This document shows positions 37,730 to 47,679 of a DNA stretch of 64,000 nucleotides, one piece after another. Each line of letters begins with the position of its first letter. Position 1 is the first letter of the stretch. Source of the stretch: Rhizobium sp. BK650 (GTDB taxonomy: Bacteria; Pseudomonadota; Alphaproteobacteria; Rhizobiales; Rhizobiaceae). The stretch is from assembly GCF_014195325.1 (NCBI RefSeq), contig NZ_JACIBK010000002.1, forward strand, positions 310,001 through 374,000, read 5' to 3'. Position numbers and translations under genes: made by a program. The notes under the pieces are model-generated. The model had not been told where the DNA came from, searched no databases, and worked only from the letters and a program-made list of their open reading frames with translations.

Positions 37730-40456
37730 CTACTTCAACTTCTTTTTGAGATCGTAAAGCGCATCGAGTGCCTCGCGCGGCGTCATATCGTCAAGGCTCA
37801 TTGCCTTCAGCGCTTCCTCGACCTTGGACGGACCGCGAGAACCTTCCTCACGGCGCACAGCGACTTGGAAAAGCGGCAGATCATCGATCAGCTGGCTCGC
37901 CGGATTCTTGCGGTCGGCGTCTTCAAGCCGGGTCAGCACATCGCGTGCGCGAGCTACGACCGACGCCGGCAGGCCGGCAAGCCGCGCCACCTGAATGCCG
38001 TAGGAACGATCGGCAGCACCGGGACCGACTTCATGCAGGAAGATAACGTCGCCGTCCCATTCTTTTACCCGCATCGTGGCGTTCGATAGCCGGGCGAGCT
38101 TTTCCGAGAGCACGGTCAGCTCGTGAAAATGCGTGGCGAAAAGCCCGCGGCAACGGTTCGCCTCATGCAGATGCTCGACAGCCGCCCAGGCGATGGAAAG
38201 GCCGTCGAAGGTCGCCGTGCCGCGACCGATTTCGTCCAGAATGACGAGGGAACGATCGGTTGCCTGGTTGAGGATCGCAGCGGTCTCGACCATTTCCACC
38301 ATGAAGGTGGAGCGCCCGCGTGCCAGATCGTCGGATGCGCCGACGCGCGAGAACAGCCTGTCGACGATGCCGATATGCGCCGCTGTCGCCGGCACGAAGG
38401 AACCCATCTGGGCAAGGATGGCGATCAGGGCATTCTGGCGCAGAAACGTCGACTTACCGCCCATGTTTGGACCGGTCAGCAGCCAGATCGCCCCATCCTT
38501 GCCGTCTGAGACGGGCGACAGATCGCAGTTATTGGCGACGAACGGACCAATGGACTGCCGCCGCAGGGCCTGTTCGACCACCGGATGACGGCCGCCTTCG
38601 ATCGCGAACATCTTCGAGCCGTCGACCGTTGGCCGGCAATAGGCCTGCTCCTCGGCAAGCAGCGCAAGGCCCGCCGCGACGTCGATGACGGCAAGTGCGC
38701 GTGCGCCGGCCTTGATTGCTTCGGCCTCGGAGACGGTGGCTTGTGTCATCCGGTCGAAAGCTTCGAGCTCGATTTGCAGCGCGCGATCGGCAGCGTTGGC
38801 GATGCGGCTTTCCAGATCGGCAAGCTCCGTCGTGGTAAAGCGCATGGCGTTCGCCATCGTCTGGCGATGGATGAAGCGGGCCTTCGCCTCCGGGGTATCT
38901 GTCATCGGGCCGGCATTGCCGGCTGTAACCTCGATGAAGTAGCCAAGAATGTTGTTGTGCTTGATCTTCAGCGACTTGATGCCGGTCTCTTCGGCATATT
39001 GCAGCTGGAGGCCGGCAATCACGCGGCGCGATTGGTCGCGCAGCGCGCGGACCTCATCGAGATCGGCATTGGCGCCATCACGCAGAAAGCCGCCATCACG
39101 CTTCAGGAGCGGTAGTTCCTCCGCGAGCGTATCCGCTAGCAAGGCTTCGAGCCCTGATGGCAGAGCCTGCAGCCCGATACGCGCCTGCTCCAGCTCTTGC
39201 GGCAGCATCGCGTCTCCCAGAAGACCAGCAACATGTGCGGCAGCGCCGAGTCCTTGACGAATGGCCCAGAGATCGCGGGGGCCGCCGCGGTCGAGCGCCA
39301 GGCGTGAAAGCGCTCGTGGCATATCGGGCACGTGCTTGAGCGCATCCCGCAGCTCGCCACAGAGCGATGGCTCCTGCATCAGGAAACCGATCGAATCCAG
39401 CCGCTCGTTGACGCGGGCGGGATCTATCAGCGGCGACGTCAGCCGCTCGGCAAGCAGGCGCGCCCCCCCACCGGTGGTCGTACGGTCGATCGCCCTTAGA
39501 AGCGAGCCGTTTCTATCGCCGGAAAGTGTGCGCACAAGCTCCAGGTTGGCACGCGTCGCCGGATCGATGAACAGCGTCGAGGCGCCGCTTTCCCGTTCCG
39601 GTCTGCCAAGCGGCGGCCGCTCGGCAATCTGCGTCTTCTCCACATAGGCGATGGCTGCTGCGGCAGCTGCCAGCTCGGCGCGCGAGAAGCTGCCGAAACC
39701 ATCGAGCGTCGAAACGCCGAAATAGCGCGCTATGCGGGTTTCCGCCGTCGCGCTGTCGAAAAGCACAGCCGGCTGCGGAACGGCTGTGCGCCCCAGCACG
39801 TCGAAGACCGACTTCAGCTCGCCATCATAAAACATTGTATCCGGCACGATGAGTTCGCGCGGATCGATGCGCAGAATATCGGCGAGCAGCCGCGATACGT
39901 CCGTTTCCGCCAACCGGAAGACGCCGGTGGAAATATCGATCCAGGCAAGCGCCAGCGCCGGCTCGGAAGAACCGCGGATCCGCGACAGCGTCATCAGATA
40001 ATTCGATTCCGAGGGGGAAAGCAGTTTCTCCTCGGTAATGGTGCCCGGCGTGACAAGGCGAATGACGTCGCGCTTTACGACGGATTTCGAACCACGCTTC
40101 TTGGCTTCCGCAGGGTCTTCCACCTGTTCGCAGACGGCGACGCGGTAGCCGAGCGCAATCAATTTCTGCAGGTAGTCGTCGGCTGCATGCACGGGCACAC
40201 CGCACATCGCAATGTCCTGCCCCATGTGCTGGCCGCGCTTGGTGAGTGTGATGCCGAGTGCTCGCGAAGCCTCGAGCGCATCCTCGAAGAACAGCTCGTA
40301 AAAATCGCCCATGCGATAGAAGAGCAGCGAATCCGGATTGTTCGCCTTGATCTCGATATATTGTTCCATCATCGGTGTTGCCGAAGCGCGACTTTCCTCA
40401 GTCGCGAGTTCGGCTGCCGAGAAGGCTTCGTTTCTGCTGTCTATTCGTGCGTTCAC
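37730..40456 (-). CDS. mutS: DNA mismatch repair ATPase MutS
   Basis: The 908-residue protein carries the mismatch-recognition domain, with [15 protein letters not shown] holding the Phe-x-Glu wedge motif, then connector, lever and clamp domains. The ABC-type ATPase has Walker [15 protein letters not shown] and the GRSTFMVEM and [14 protein letters not shown] motifs. Length and order fit full MutS rather than MutS2. A shorter start at MMEQYIE is possible but the N-terminal 28 residues are common in rhizobia. It is divergent from the malic enzyme gene across 113 bp. Confidence 0.96.
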   Translation of the reverse strand: MNARIDSRNEAFSAAELATEESRASATPMMEQYIEIKANNPDSLLFYRMGDFYELFFEDALEASRALGITLTKRGQHMGQDIAMCGVPVHAADDYLQKLIALGYRVAVCEQVEDPAEAKKRGSKSVVKRDVIRLVTPGTITEEKLLSPSESNYLMTLSRIRGSSEPALALAWIDISTGVFRLAETDVSRLLADILRIDPRELIVPDTMFYDGELKSVFDVLGRTAVPQPAVLFDSATAETRIARYFGVSTLDGFGSFSRAELAAAAAAIAYVEKTQIAERPPLGRPERESGASTLFIDPATRANLELVRTLSGDRNGSLLRAIDRTTTGGGARLLAERLTSPLIDPARVNERLDSIGFLMQEPSLCGELRDALKHVPDMPRALSRLALDRGGPRDLWAIRQGLGAAAHVAGLLGDAMLPQELEQARIGLQALPSGLEALLADTLAEELPLLKRDGGFLRDGANADLDEVRALRDQSRRVIAGLQLQYAEETGIKSLKIKHNNILGYFIEVTAGNAGPMTDTPEAKARFIHRQTMANAMRFTTTELADLESRIANAADRALQIELEAFDRMTQATVSEAEAIKAGARALAVIDVAAGLALLAEEQAYCRPTVDGSKMFAIEGGRHPVVEQALRRQSIGPFVANNCDLSPVSDGKDGAIWLLTGPNMGGKSTFLRQNALIAILAQMGSFVPATAAHIGIVDRLFSRVGASDDLARGRSTFMVEMVETAAILNQATDRSLVILDEIGRGTATFDGLSIAWAAVEHLHEANRCRGLFATHFHELTVLSEKLARLSNATMRVKEWDGDVIFLHEVGPGAADRSYGIQVARLAGLPASVVARARDVLTRLEDADRKNPASQLIDDLPLFQVAVRREEGSRGPSKVEEALKAMSLDDMTPREALDALYDLKKKLK

Positions 40457-40569
40457 GGAGGTGCAGTTTTTCCCAAAAAAACAGGTGCCAACCCTATCCG
40501 CGCGCCGCTATAGATGACAACAGCAATTGGGGAAGTGGAAAACGTCACCCACAGACGTTTGGAGGAGGC

Positions 40570-42855
40570 ATGTCCCAGATGACGAAGAAAGAACGGCCGG
40601 TGACGTCTGTTACCGACACGGAAGCGCTCGAATTTCACGCGATGGGTCGGCCCGGCAAGCTGGAAATCAACCCGACCAAGCCGATGGCGACGCAGCGCGA
40701 CCTCTCGCTGGCCTATTCACCTGGTGTCGCTGTACCAGTCAAGGCAATCGCCGCCGATCCGGCCACTGCCTATGACTACACGACCCGCGGCAATATGGTT
40801 GCCGTGATTTCCAACGGCACGGCCATTCTCGGCCTCGGCAATCTCGGCGCTCTGGCCTCCAAGCCGGTCATGGAAGGCAAGTCGGTGCTCTTCAAGCGGT
40901 TCGCCGACGTCGATTCCATCGACCTTGAAGTCGATACGGAAAATGTCGACGAATTCATCAACTGCGTGCGCTTCCTCGGCCCCTCCTTCGGCGGCATCAA
41001 TCTGGAAGATATCAAGGCGCCGGACTGTTTCGTCATCGAAAGCCGGCTGCGCGAACTGATGGATATTCCTGTATTCCATGACGATCAGCACGGCACAGCC
41101 ATCATCGCCGCCGCCGGCCTCATCAATGCGCTGGAACTGACTGGCCGTGACTTGAAGACGACGAAGCTCGTCTGCAATGGCGCAGGTGCTGCCGCTATCG
41201 CTTGCGTCGAGCTCATCAAGTCGATGGGCTTTGCACCGGAAAACATCATCCTCTGCGATACCAAGGGTGTCATCTACCAGGGTCGCTCCGAAGGCATGAA
41301 CCAGTGGAAATCGGCCCATGCGGCAAAGACTGATACCCGCACGCTGGAAGAAGCCATGAAGGGCGCAGATGTCGTTTTCGGCCTGTCGCAGAAGGGCGCC
41401 TTCTCCGAGGAAATGATCCGCTCCATGGCCGATCGGCCAATCATCTTCGCTATGGCCAATCCCGATCCGGAAATCACCCCAGAGGAAGTTTCCCGTATCC
41501 GTGACGATGCCATTATGGCGACCGGTCGTTCGGACTACCCGAACCAAGTCAACAACGTGCTGGGTTTCCCCTATATTTTCCGCGGTGCCCTCGATGTCCG
41601 CGCAACGACCATTAACGACGCGATGAAGATTGCAGCCGTGAAAGCGCTCGCCAGCCTCGCCCGCGAGGATGTACCCGATGACGTCGTTGCCGCCTATCAG
41701 GGCAACCGTCCGCGCTTCGGAGCGCAATACATCATTCCGGTTCCCTTCGACCCTCGCCTGATATCGGCCATTCCGGCCGCCGTCGCCGAAGCAGCGATCG
41801 AAACCGGCGTCGCCCGCAAGATCATTACCGACATGGCAGGCTACAAACGAGAGCTTTCCGGACGTCGTGATCCGATCGCCTCCACGCTCGCCAGCCTCTA
41901 TGAGCGTGTGCGCCGTCATCCGAAGCGCGTGGTCTTTGCCGAGGCCGAGGAAGAGCAGGTGCTGCGCGCCGCCATGTCCTACGCCAACCAGCAGCTCGGC
42001 ACCGCCATCCTTCTCGGCCGCGAGGATCTGATTCGGGCGACTGCCGAGCGCGCCGGCATCGACCTCAATCGCCCCGGCCTGGAGATCGTCAATGCCCGTA
42101 TCTCGACCAGGGTCGACGCCTATATCGACTATCTCTATGCCCGGCTGCAGAGGAAGGGCTACCTGCATCGCGACGCGCAGCGCCTCATCCATAACGACCG
42201 CAACCATTTCGCTGCGACCATGGTGGCGCTCGGCGATGCCGACGGCATGGTGACCGGTATCACGCGCAACTATTCGACGGCACTCGAAGATGTCCGCCGC
42301 TGCATCGACCAGAAGCCCGGCCATCGTGTGATCGGCGTATCGATCGCGCTTTGCCGCGGCCGTACGGTCTTCGTTGCCGACACTGCGGTTCACGACATGC
42401 CGACGGCCGAGGAGCTTGCCGATATTGCCGAGGAAGCCGCCGGTCTCGCACGGCGCATGGGTTATCAGCCGCGCGTCGCGTTGCTCGCCTATTCCACCTT
42501 CGGCCATCCCTCGGGTGAGCGTTCCGAGCGTGTCCGTGAAGCGGTGAAAATCCTCGACAAGCGTCGCGTCGATTTCGAGTATGACGGCGAAATGGCCGCC
42601 GACGTTGCCCTGAACCGCAAGGTGATGGAGCAATACCCTTTCTGCCGCCTCTCCGGTCCGGCCAACGTGCTCGTGATGCCGGCATTCCACTCGGCATCAA
42701 TCTCGACCAAGATGCTGCAGGAACTCGGTGGCTCGACGGTCATCGGTCCCATTCTCGTCGGTCTCGATAAGGCGGTGCAGATTACCTCGATGGGCGCCAA
42801 GGACAGCGATATCGTCAACATGGCTGCGATCGCCGCTTATGGCGCCGGTTCCTGA
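40570..42855 (+). CDS. tme: NADP-type malic enzyme with C-terminal phosphotransacetylase-like domain
   Basis: The 761-residue protein decarboxylates malate to pyruvate. The N-terminal two-thirds hold the malic enzyme fold: SLAYSPGVAVP, the metal-binding FHDDQHGTA, and a Rossmann segment LVCNGAGAAAIACVELIKSMG. From about residue 445 a PTA-like domain follows (RHPKRVVFAEAEEEQVLRAA). The PTA part is regulatory in rhizobial enzymes and lacks transacetylase activity. Adjacency to mutS matches the NADP-dependent Tme of Sinorhizobium rather than the NAD-dependent Dme; that assignment is by recollection. GGAGGAGG precedes ATG 40570. Confidence 0.88.
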   Translation: MSQMTKKERPVTSVTDTEALEFHAMGRPGKLEINPTKPMATQRDLSLAYSPGVAVPVKAIAADPATAYDYTTRGNMVAVISNGTAILGLGNLGALASKPVMEGKSVLFKRFADVDSIDLEVDTENVDEFINCVRFLGPSFGGINLEDIKAPDCFVIESRLRELMDIPVFHDDQHGTAIIAAAGLINALELTGRDLKTTKLVCNGAGAAAIACVELIKSMGFAPENIILCDTKGVIYQGRSEGMNQWKSAHAAKTDTRTLEEAMKGADVVFGLSQKGAFSEEMIRSMADRPIIFAMANPDPEITPEEVSRIRDDAIMATGRSDYPNQVNNVLGFPYIFRGALDVRATTINDAMKIAAVKALASLAREDVPDDVVAAYQGNRPRFGAQYIIPVPFDPRLISAIPAAVAEAAIETGVARKIITDMAGYKRELSGRRDPIASTLASLYERVRRHPKRVVFAEAEEEQVLRAAMSYANQQLGTAILLGREDLIRATAERAGIDLNRPGLEIVNARISTRVDAYIDYLYARLQRKGYLHRDAQRLIHNDRNHFAATMVALGDADGMVTGITRNYSTALEDVRRCIDQKPGHRVIGVSIALCRGRTVFVADTAVHDMPTAEELADIAEEAAGLARRMGYQPRVALLAYSTFGHPSGERSERVREAVKILDKRRVDFEYDGEMAADVALNRKVMEQYPFCRLSGPANVLVMPAFHSASISTKMLQELGGSTVIGPILVGLDKAVQITSMGAKDSDIVNMAAIAAYGAGS

Positions 42856-43020
42856 TTATGAAGAGGGCGGAACGCGCATGCGGTTCGCCCTCGAATGACC
42901 TAGGCCCGCAAAGGCAACCGGGTTCTCATCCGGATCGCGAATGAGTTGGGCATGGCGCGAGGTTTGGATATTTGGGGGCATAACCCAACGGGCATCATTG
43001 CCGATGCGCCCTGCTGAAAC
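42856..43020 (-). pseudogene. Remnant of a VOC/glyoxalase gene (C-terminal end only)
   Basis: On the minus strand an open stretch of about 54 codons reads through WVMPPNIQTSRHAQLIRDPDENPVAF in two adjoining motifs and ends at TAA (42858-42856). The RDPDENPVAF end closely resembles the last strand of VOC domains (RDPDGNP.EF). No start codon or upstream half is present; the sequence before it runs straight into the olsB end. It reads as the decayed 3' end of a lost gene. Confidence 0.4.
42863..42892 (+). terminator. Candidate terminator of the malic enzyme gene
   Basis: GAGGGCGGA (42863-42871) pairs with TTCGCCCTC (42884-42892), including one G-T pair. A T tract is lacking, so termination is uncertain. 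Confidence 0.4.
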
Positions 43021-43044
43021 GCCGAAGAGACCGCTATGCTGCGT

Positions 43045-43920
43045 TTAGCTGGCGAAGCGGCCCGCGTCTGCACCGTAATAGTTTAGATAGCGATCGGAAA
43101 TGCTTGATATCGGCAGTACGATCAGCACGTCGGTCGTGTTGAAGGCCTGATCGACCACTGCGCTGGAACCAACCATGGCGCCGAGGCGCAGGTAGCCCTT
43201 GATCAGCGGCGGCAGCGCCATCAGCGCCTTCTTGGGATTAACGCCTTCAGCCGGCATCAGGTCCATGCCGCGGGCCAGATGCGGGAGGGCGCCGACGGCC
43301 CACTCATCCTTGGCCAATACGCTGTGATAAAGGAACGAAAGAGCAAGAGCGTGGCTTTCCGGATGAACGCCCGGGAAGGAGGCGCAGCCGAACATGGCGC
43401 TCATGCCGTGTTTCAACGCATAAGCCCAGTTGCCCTGCCAGAGCAGTTCGACGGTGCGCTTGGTGCGGTATTCCGGCAGGACGCAGGAGCGCCCGAGTTC
43501 CATGAAGCGCTTGTCGGGATGGCGGGCGATCAATTCGTCGATCGCAAATTCGGAAGCCGAGTAAAAACCGCCATTGGCCATCGCTACCTCCTGCCTAAGC
43601 AGACGGTAGGTGCCAACGATCTGATCTTCGGCATCGCCTTCGATCGAACGATCGAGAACAAGAAGGTGATCGCAGAAAGCGTCATAAGCATCGAAGTCCC
43701 GTTCGCGGCGCATAGCGTCCTGCGGCAGTTGGGCCTTCATTTCCTCGACGAAAACGCGGTAACGCACAGCCTGAGCGGCATCGATCTCGCGCGCGGTGCG
43801 GGCTAGGCGCGTCTCAAGATTGCCGATGCGGCCAAAAACATCGCCTTCCTTTGGCGCAGCAGCCGTCGAAGGCCGCGGGGCCTCGGCACTGGCGTCGCAA
43901 TTGAGGATGTCAACAGACAT
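43045..43920 (-). CDS. olsB: OlsB, L-ornithine N-alpha-acyltransferase (lyso-ornithine lipid synthesis)
   Basis: The 291-residue GNAT-like enzyme makes lyso-ornithine lipid from 3-hydroxyacyl-ACP and ornithine. Recognisable segments are AQAVRYRVFVEEMKAQLP, FDAYDAFCDHLLVLD, FMELGRSCVLPEYRTKRTVE and MFGCASFPGVHP, which match OlsB. Phosphate-free ornithine lipids replace phospholipids under phosphate limitation. GGGAG precedes the ATG, and a Pho-box-like repeat lies about 50 bp upstream. The acyltransferase for the second step (olsA) is at 26866-27663. Confidence 0.92.
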   Translation of the reverse strand: MSVDILNCDASAEAPRPSTAAAPKEGDVFGRIGNLETRLARTAREIDAAQAVRYRVFVEEMKAQLPQDAMRRERDFDAYDAFCDHLLVLDRSIEGDAEDQIVGTYRLLRQEVAMANGGFYSASEFAIDELIARHPDKRFMELGRSCVLPEYRTKRTVELLWQGNWAYALKHGMSAMFGCASFPGVHPESHALALSFLYHSVLAKDEWAVGALPHLARGMDLMPAEGVNPKKALMALPPLIKGYLRLGAMVGSSAVVDQAFNTTDVLIVLPISSISDRYLNYYGADAGRFAS

Positions 43921-43963
43921 GGCGATTCTCCCGTCTCCGGCTTATCACAGGCCATAAAACACT

Positions 43964-43991
43964 TATATACGACAGGAAAGTGACATGCCAA
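43964..43991 (-). promoter_or_regulatory. olsB promoter region with Pho-box-like direct repeat
   Basis: On the minus strand ATGTCAC (43986-43980) and CTGTCGT (43975-43969) are spaced by 4 nt, exactly as in the PhoB box (CTGTCAT repeated with an 11 bp period), with 11 of 14 positions matching. A sigma70-like pair, TTGGCA (43991-43986) and TATATA (43969-43964), overlaps it with a 16 bp spacer. A second -10 candidate TTTTAT (43959-43954) lies 9 bp past the box, the spacing usual for PhoB-activated promoters. Confidence 0.6.
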
Positions 43992-44028
43992 TTTTGTGCA
44001 CGCAAGAAACGTGCCGGTTTCCCCAGAA

Positions 44029-46263
44029 TCAACGCGCCTCGGCCCGGCGAGCTGAAAGAGCAACAACCGCCTGTACTTCGGTGAGCAGCCTGACCGGATC
44101 CACCGGCTTCACCATGACGCGATTGGCACCGTTGAGCAAGACCTGCCGTCGCGATTCGTCGCTCTTATCCGCAGTCAGTACAATGACCGGAACCGGCTGA
44201 AGATCGAGCCGCCGTTCGTGTCCGCGAAGGCGGCCGAGCATGTCGATGCCATTCCCGCCAGGCATGGAAAGATCGCTGATGATGATGTCTGGCCTATCGT
44301 CACCGAGCGCGCGGTCGAGCAGAGATTCGAAATCCTCGACGTGCCGGACCGCATGGCTGCCTTTTTCGAGCATGACGCGCACCAGCATCGCGTTGATCGG
44401 GTCGTCCTCGCCAAGCAGGATGGACAACCCTCCGCCTGTCGTCGTGCGTTCTGCAACCGAGAGTCCGATGCCCGGCTGGTTGTCGTTGAGCGCGTCGCGC
44501 TTCTCCATGCCGCGCATACGCCCGCGCAGTACGTCGATCAGCGACTGTTCGCGCAGCGGTCGGATCAGCCATGCATCGAAGAGGTCGAGCGAATGCGAAT
44601 TGCGCTCTTCCGGATTGACGAGCAGCACCTTGCGCAGGCCGAGCGCTGCAATCTCAGCGCGATCGGCAATATGCAGCGAGAATTCCTCCGACATGCGGTG
44701 ATCGACAATGATATCGGTCGGCCGGTCGCCGCTACGGGCAAGCGACAGCAGGCTCTCGCGTGCCGCTTCTCCACCCGCGACTAGGTGGCAGCGCCCTCCG
44801 AGCGTGGTGATCGTCTCGGCGATCGCTGTGCGTGCCGCACCTGCTGGGGCAAGCAAAACGATGCTGTTTCCCGCCAACACAGTATTTCGGACCGCGGTAT
44901 CTTCCTCTGAGAGTTCGGCTGGGAAGCGGATGGTGAACTGGCTGCCCCTGCCTCTTTCGCTCACGACTGTCAGCGCGCCGCCGAACTCGCGCAGGATGCG
45001 GGCGGAGATCGCAAGGCCGAGACCGGTGCCATTGCTCTTCTGGACAAGGCTGCCGCCTTGCTCGAATTCACCGAATATGCGCGTTTGCTCCTCCGGCGTC
45101 ATACCGGGCCCCGTATCGGTGACTGATATCAGCAACTCGTTGGCCGCCCTGGATACACGAATGAAGACGCCGCCGGCCTGCGTAAACTTCACAGCATTGC
45201 CGATGACGTTGAAAAGCACCTGCCGCAGCCGTGCCGGGTCGAAACTCATCAGCTCCGGAACGTCGGAGGACACTGTCGCGCCGATCTCGATCCCCTTCTC
45301 ATGCGCGCGATGAGCGAGCATCTCCACGACGCTCTCGACAAGTTTGCGCAAGGATTCCGACCGCGGGCGAAGCTGAAAGCGTCCGACCTCGATGGTGGAG
45401 AAGTCGAGCAGATCCTCAACCAGCTGTGTCAGTGCCTGACCGGACTGGAGGATGCTGGTGAGATAATTCTGCTGTTCCTGCGTTAACTTCGTTTCGGAGA
45501 TCAGATGCGCCATGCCGAGAATGCCTGATAGAGGCGTCCGGATTTCATGGCTGACCGTGGCGAGCAGCCGAGATTTGGCTGCGCTGTTATATTCTGCTTT
45601 TTGCCGGGCTTCCTCACGGCTTTCGGCGGCAAGTCGCTCCTCTGTCACGTCGCGCGCAATGCTCTGCAGCAGTAGGCGCCCATTTTCCGGGTCTCGGGTC
45701 ACGACATCGTGCCAGAGGAAGATGCGCTGTCCAGCCGGTGTTGAAATCTCCACGTCGTATCGATGCGGCTGCGGGCCGGGGCGGAAGGCGAGACCGATCT
45801 CTTCGCAGGTCTGGCCTTCGGGGTTGGCGCGCCCGGTGAGGTGGCGGAACGTCTCGTTGGCTCCGATGATGCGCCGATCCATCATTCGGGTGACGACGAT
45901 ATCGCCGAGCACGTCATGGACCGTACCGAGAAGGCCGGTGGCATCGACACGTTCCGGTGTTTCCCGGCCGCGGCCGCCCTGTCTGTATCCATTTTTGAAG
46001 AGAATGGCGAGATAGCCGGCGATGGCAGCAAGTAAGATGAGGCCGAAGCCGGCCAGGAATGAACCGCTCCAATGGGAGAAAAGCAACAGCGGTATCGCCG
46101 TCAGCAGGCCTGCTCCGCCGAGCCAGTGGAAAAGCAATGCGTGGCGGCAGCGAAGAGGAGCTGGCGGCGCCAGCTGGCCTGCCGTCCGGCCTCGATCAGG
46201 CCTGAAGGCGGCTCCGCCGAATGCGGCGGACAATCGTTCCTGTAGCTGCGCCATACTCTGCAT
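44029..46263 (-). CDS. Hybrid sensor histidine kinase with a pseudo-receiver and a C-terminal receiver
   Basis: The 744-residue protein has two membrane helices near residues 42-90, a PAS-like domain (about 107-210), and a histidine kinase core with H239 in LLATVSHEIRTPLSG, an N box (FNVIGNAVKFT) and G boxes (DTGPGM, GTGLGLAIS). Residues about 465-580 look like a degenerate receiver: D521 is present but the acidic pair is absent and the conserved lysine is arginine (R568). A full receiver follows (E619 D620 D621, phosphoacceptor D664, T697, K719). The signal and partners are unknown. It lies 55 bp downstream of lspA. Confidence 0.88.
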   Translation of the reverse strand: MQSMAQLQERLSAAFGGAAFRPDRGRTAGQLAPPAPLRCRHALLFHWLGGAGLLTAIPLLLFSHWSGSFLAGFGLILLAAIAGYLAILFKNGYRQGGRGRETPERVDATGLLGTVHDVLGDIVVTRMMDRRIIGANETFRHLTGRANPEGQTCEEIGLAFRPGPQPHRYDVEISTPAGQRIFLWHDVVTRDPENGRLLLQSIARDVTEERLAAESREEARQKAEYNSAAKSRLLATVSHEIRTPLSGILGMAHLISETKLTQEQQNYLTSILQSGQALTQLVEDLLDFSTIEVGRFQLRPRSESLRKLVESVVEMLAHRAHEKGIEIGATVSSDVPELMSFDPARLRQVLFNVIGNAVKFTQAGGVFIRVSRAANELLISVTDTGPGMTPEEQTRIFGEFEQGGSLVQKSNGTGLGLAISARILREFGGALTVVSERGRGSQFTIRFPAELSEEDTAVRNTVLAGNSIVLLAPAGAARTAIAETITTLGGRCHLVAGGEAARESLLSLARSGDRPTDIIVDHRMSEEFSLHIADRAEIAALGLRKVLLVNPEERNSHSLDLFDAWLIRPLREQSLIDVLRGRMRGMEKRDALNDNQPGIGLSVAERTTTGGGLSILLGEDDPINAMLVRVMLEKGSHAVRHVEDFESLLDRALGDDRPDIIISDLSMPGGNGIDMLGRLRGHERRLDLQPVPVIVLTADKSDESRRQVLLNGANRVMVKPVDPVRLLTEVQAVVALSARRAEAR

Positions 46264-46318
46264 GCAGATCAGCTAACATATTGCCCGTTCCGAATGTTTT
46301 CAGGAATCCGCTAAAAGT

Positions 46319-46825
46319 TTAGCGATCCGCCTTTTTGGGCTTTTGCAGCATCTCGTCGAGAATGACGCAGCCGGCGCCGACAGTGATGAAGCTGTCCGCG
46401 AGATTGAAGACGGCAAAGGACCATATTTCCGTATGGAAGAGGATGTAGTCGATCACATGCCCATAGGCAAAACGGTCGACGAGATTGCCGATCGCGCCGG
46501 CGATGATCAACGCATAACCGAGATGCGCCAGCCAGCGGTCCTTGGCTGTACGATGCCACAAATAGAGCACGAAGGCGACGATGATCAGGCGCATGCCGAC
46601 GATGAACCAGCCATCCATACCTGACAGCATCGAGAACGCGACGCCGAGATTATAGGTGCGGTAGAGCGCCAGCATCGGAATAACAGGCACGGCTTCCTGA
46701 AGCGGCAGATACTGGTCGACGGCGATCTTGACGATCTGATCGAGAATGACGGCGACCACGATGAAGATCAGGATCGGCAGGGGACGTGAAAAGAGCGCCG
46801 GGCGTACGGTGGTCTGGTCGGTCAT
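46319..46825 (-). CDS. lspA: Lipoprotein signal peptidase (signal peptidase II)
   Basis: The 168-residue aspartyl protease cleaves prolipoproteins. It has four membrane helices and the catalytic aspartates in [10 protein letters not shown] and VFNLADSFI, both conserved signatures. The start overlaps the rRNA methyltransferase stop by 4 bp (ATGA). Together with lnt it covers two of the three steps of lipoprotein maturation in this window. Confidence 0.95.
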   Translation of the reverse strand: MTDQTTVRPALFSRPLPILIFIVVAVILDQIVKIAVDQYLPLQEAVPVIPMLALYRTYNLGVAFSMLSGMDGWFIVGMRLIIVAFVLYLWHRTAKDRWLAHLGYALIIAGAIGNLVDRFAYGHVIDYILFHTEIWSFAVFNLADSFITVGAGCVILDEMLQKPKKADR

Positions 46826-47679
46826 TTGCCCTCGGACAGTGAGAGGAGATGGCGGCGTGCCTCGAAAAGCATGACTGCGGTGGCAACGGCGAGATTGAGG
46901 GAATCGGCGCGGCCCTGCTGGGGAATGCGGGCAAGCGCATCTGCTTCCCGGGCGAGCTGATCCGGCAGGCCGGATTGTTCGTTGCCCATAAGCAGCACGA
47001 CCGGTTTCTTTTTGTACTCGATCGTGCGGTAATCGACGGAGCCGGCAAGATGGGTCGCAACGACCGAAACGCCAGCCTGCTTCTTCCAGGCGATGAACTC
47101 CTCTGCCGTCGCTTGGGCGACCGGAACGGCAAAAACCGAGCCCATCGTGGCACGCACTGTTTCGAGCGAGAAAGGATCGGTTGTCTCGCCGATAAGGATG
47201 ACACCGGAGGCACCGGCCGCATCTGCGGTGCGGATGATCGTTCCGAGATTGCCAGGATCGCGTACGCGGTCCAGCGCTACCCAGGTCTCGCCTTCCTTCG
47301 GCCGGATATCCCTAAGCTTTGCCCAGCGCGTTTCGAAAATGCCGACGACCATTTGCGGATTGTCACGTCGGGTGATCGAGGAAATCACCTTCTCGCTGAC
47401 TTCGAGCACAAGCCCGCCGGAAGCCACGGTCTTTGCCGCCATCTGCTCGACCAGTGGCTTGCCCTTTGCCGCCTTGGCGTAGACGAGCGTGCGGATCGTC
47501 CAGCCGAGTTCGATCGCATCGATGACGAGCTTCAGGCCTTCGGCCATGAAGGTACCGCTCTCTTCGCGCGACTTCTTGTTCGTCAGTGCCTTGATGTCTT
47601 TGATGATCGGATTGGCGAGCGAAGTTACTTCCTTCACCTGCCCGACCCTGCGGGCACCCCGAGCGTGGAATTCGTTCAT
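46822..47679 (-). CDS. SpoU (TrmH)-family RNA 2'-O-methyltransferase
   Basis: The 285-residue protein has an N-terminal substrate-binding domain ([20 protein letters not shown]) and the SPOUT knot with its three motifs: [36 protein letters not shown] and [18 protein letters not shown]. It resembles RlmB/TrmH-type 23S rRNA or tRNA methylases; the target nucleotide is not predictable. The true start is [11 protein letters not shown] (47679), which overlaps the upstream methyltransferase stop (ATGA); the longer frame is not coding. Confidence 0.9.
   Translation of the reverse strand: MNEFHARGARRVGQVKEVTSLANPIIKDIKALTNKKSREESGTFMAEGLKLVIDAIELGWTIRTLVYAKAAKGKPLVEQMAAKTVASGGLVLEVSEKVISSITRRDNPQMVVGIFETRWAKLRDIRPKEGETWVALDRVRDPGNLGTIIRTADAAGASGVILIGETTDPFSLETVRATMGSVFAVPVAQATAEEFIAWKKQAGVSVVATHLAGSVDYRTIEYKKKPVVLLMGNEQSGLPDQLAREADALARIPQQGRADSLNLAVATAVMLFEARRHLLSLSEGK

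Noticed and set aside
40717..42690. 657-codon open frame antisense to the malic enzyme gene
   Set aside because: It mirrors the codon bias of the strong sense gene in GC-rich DNA; the product resembles no protein and lacks its own signals.
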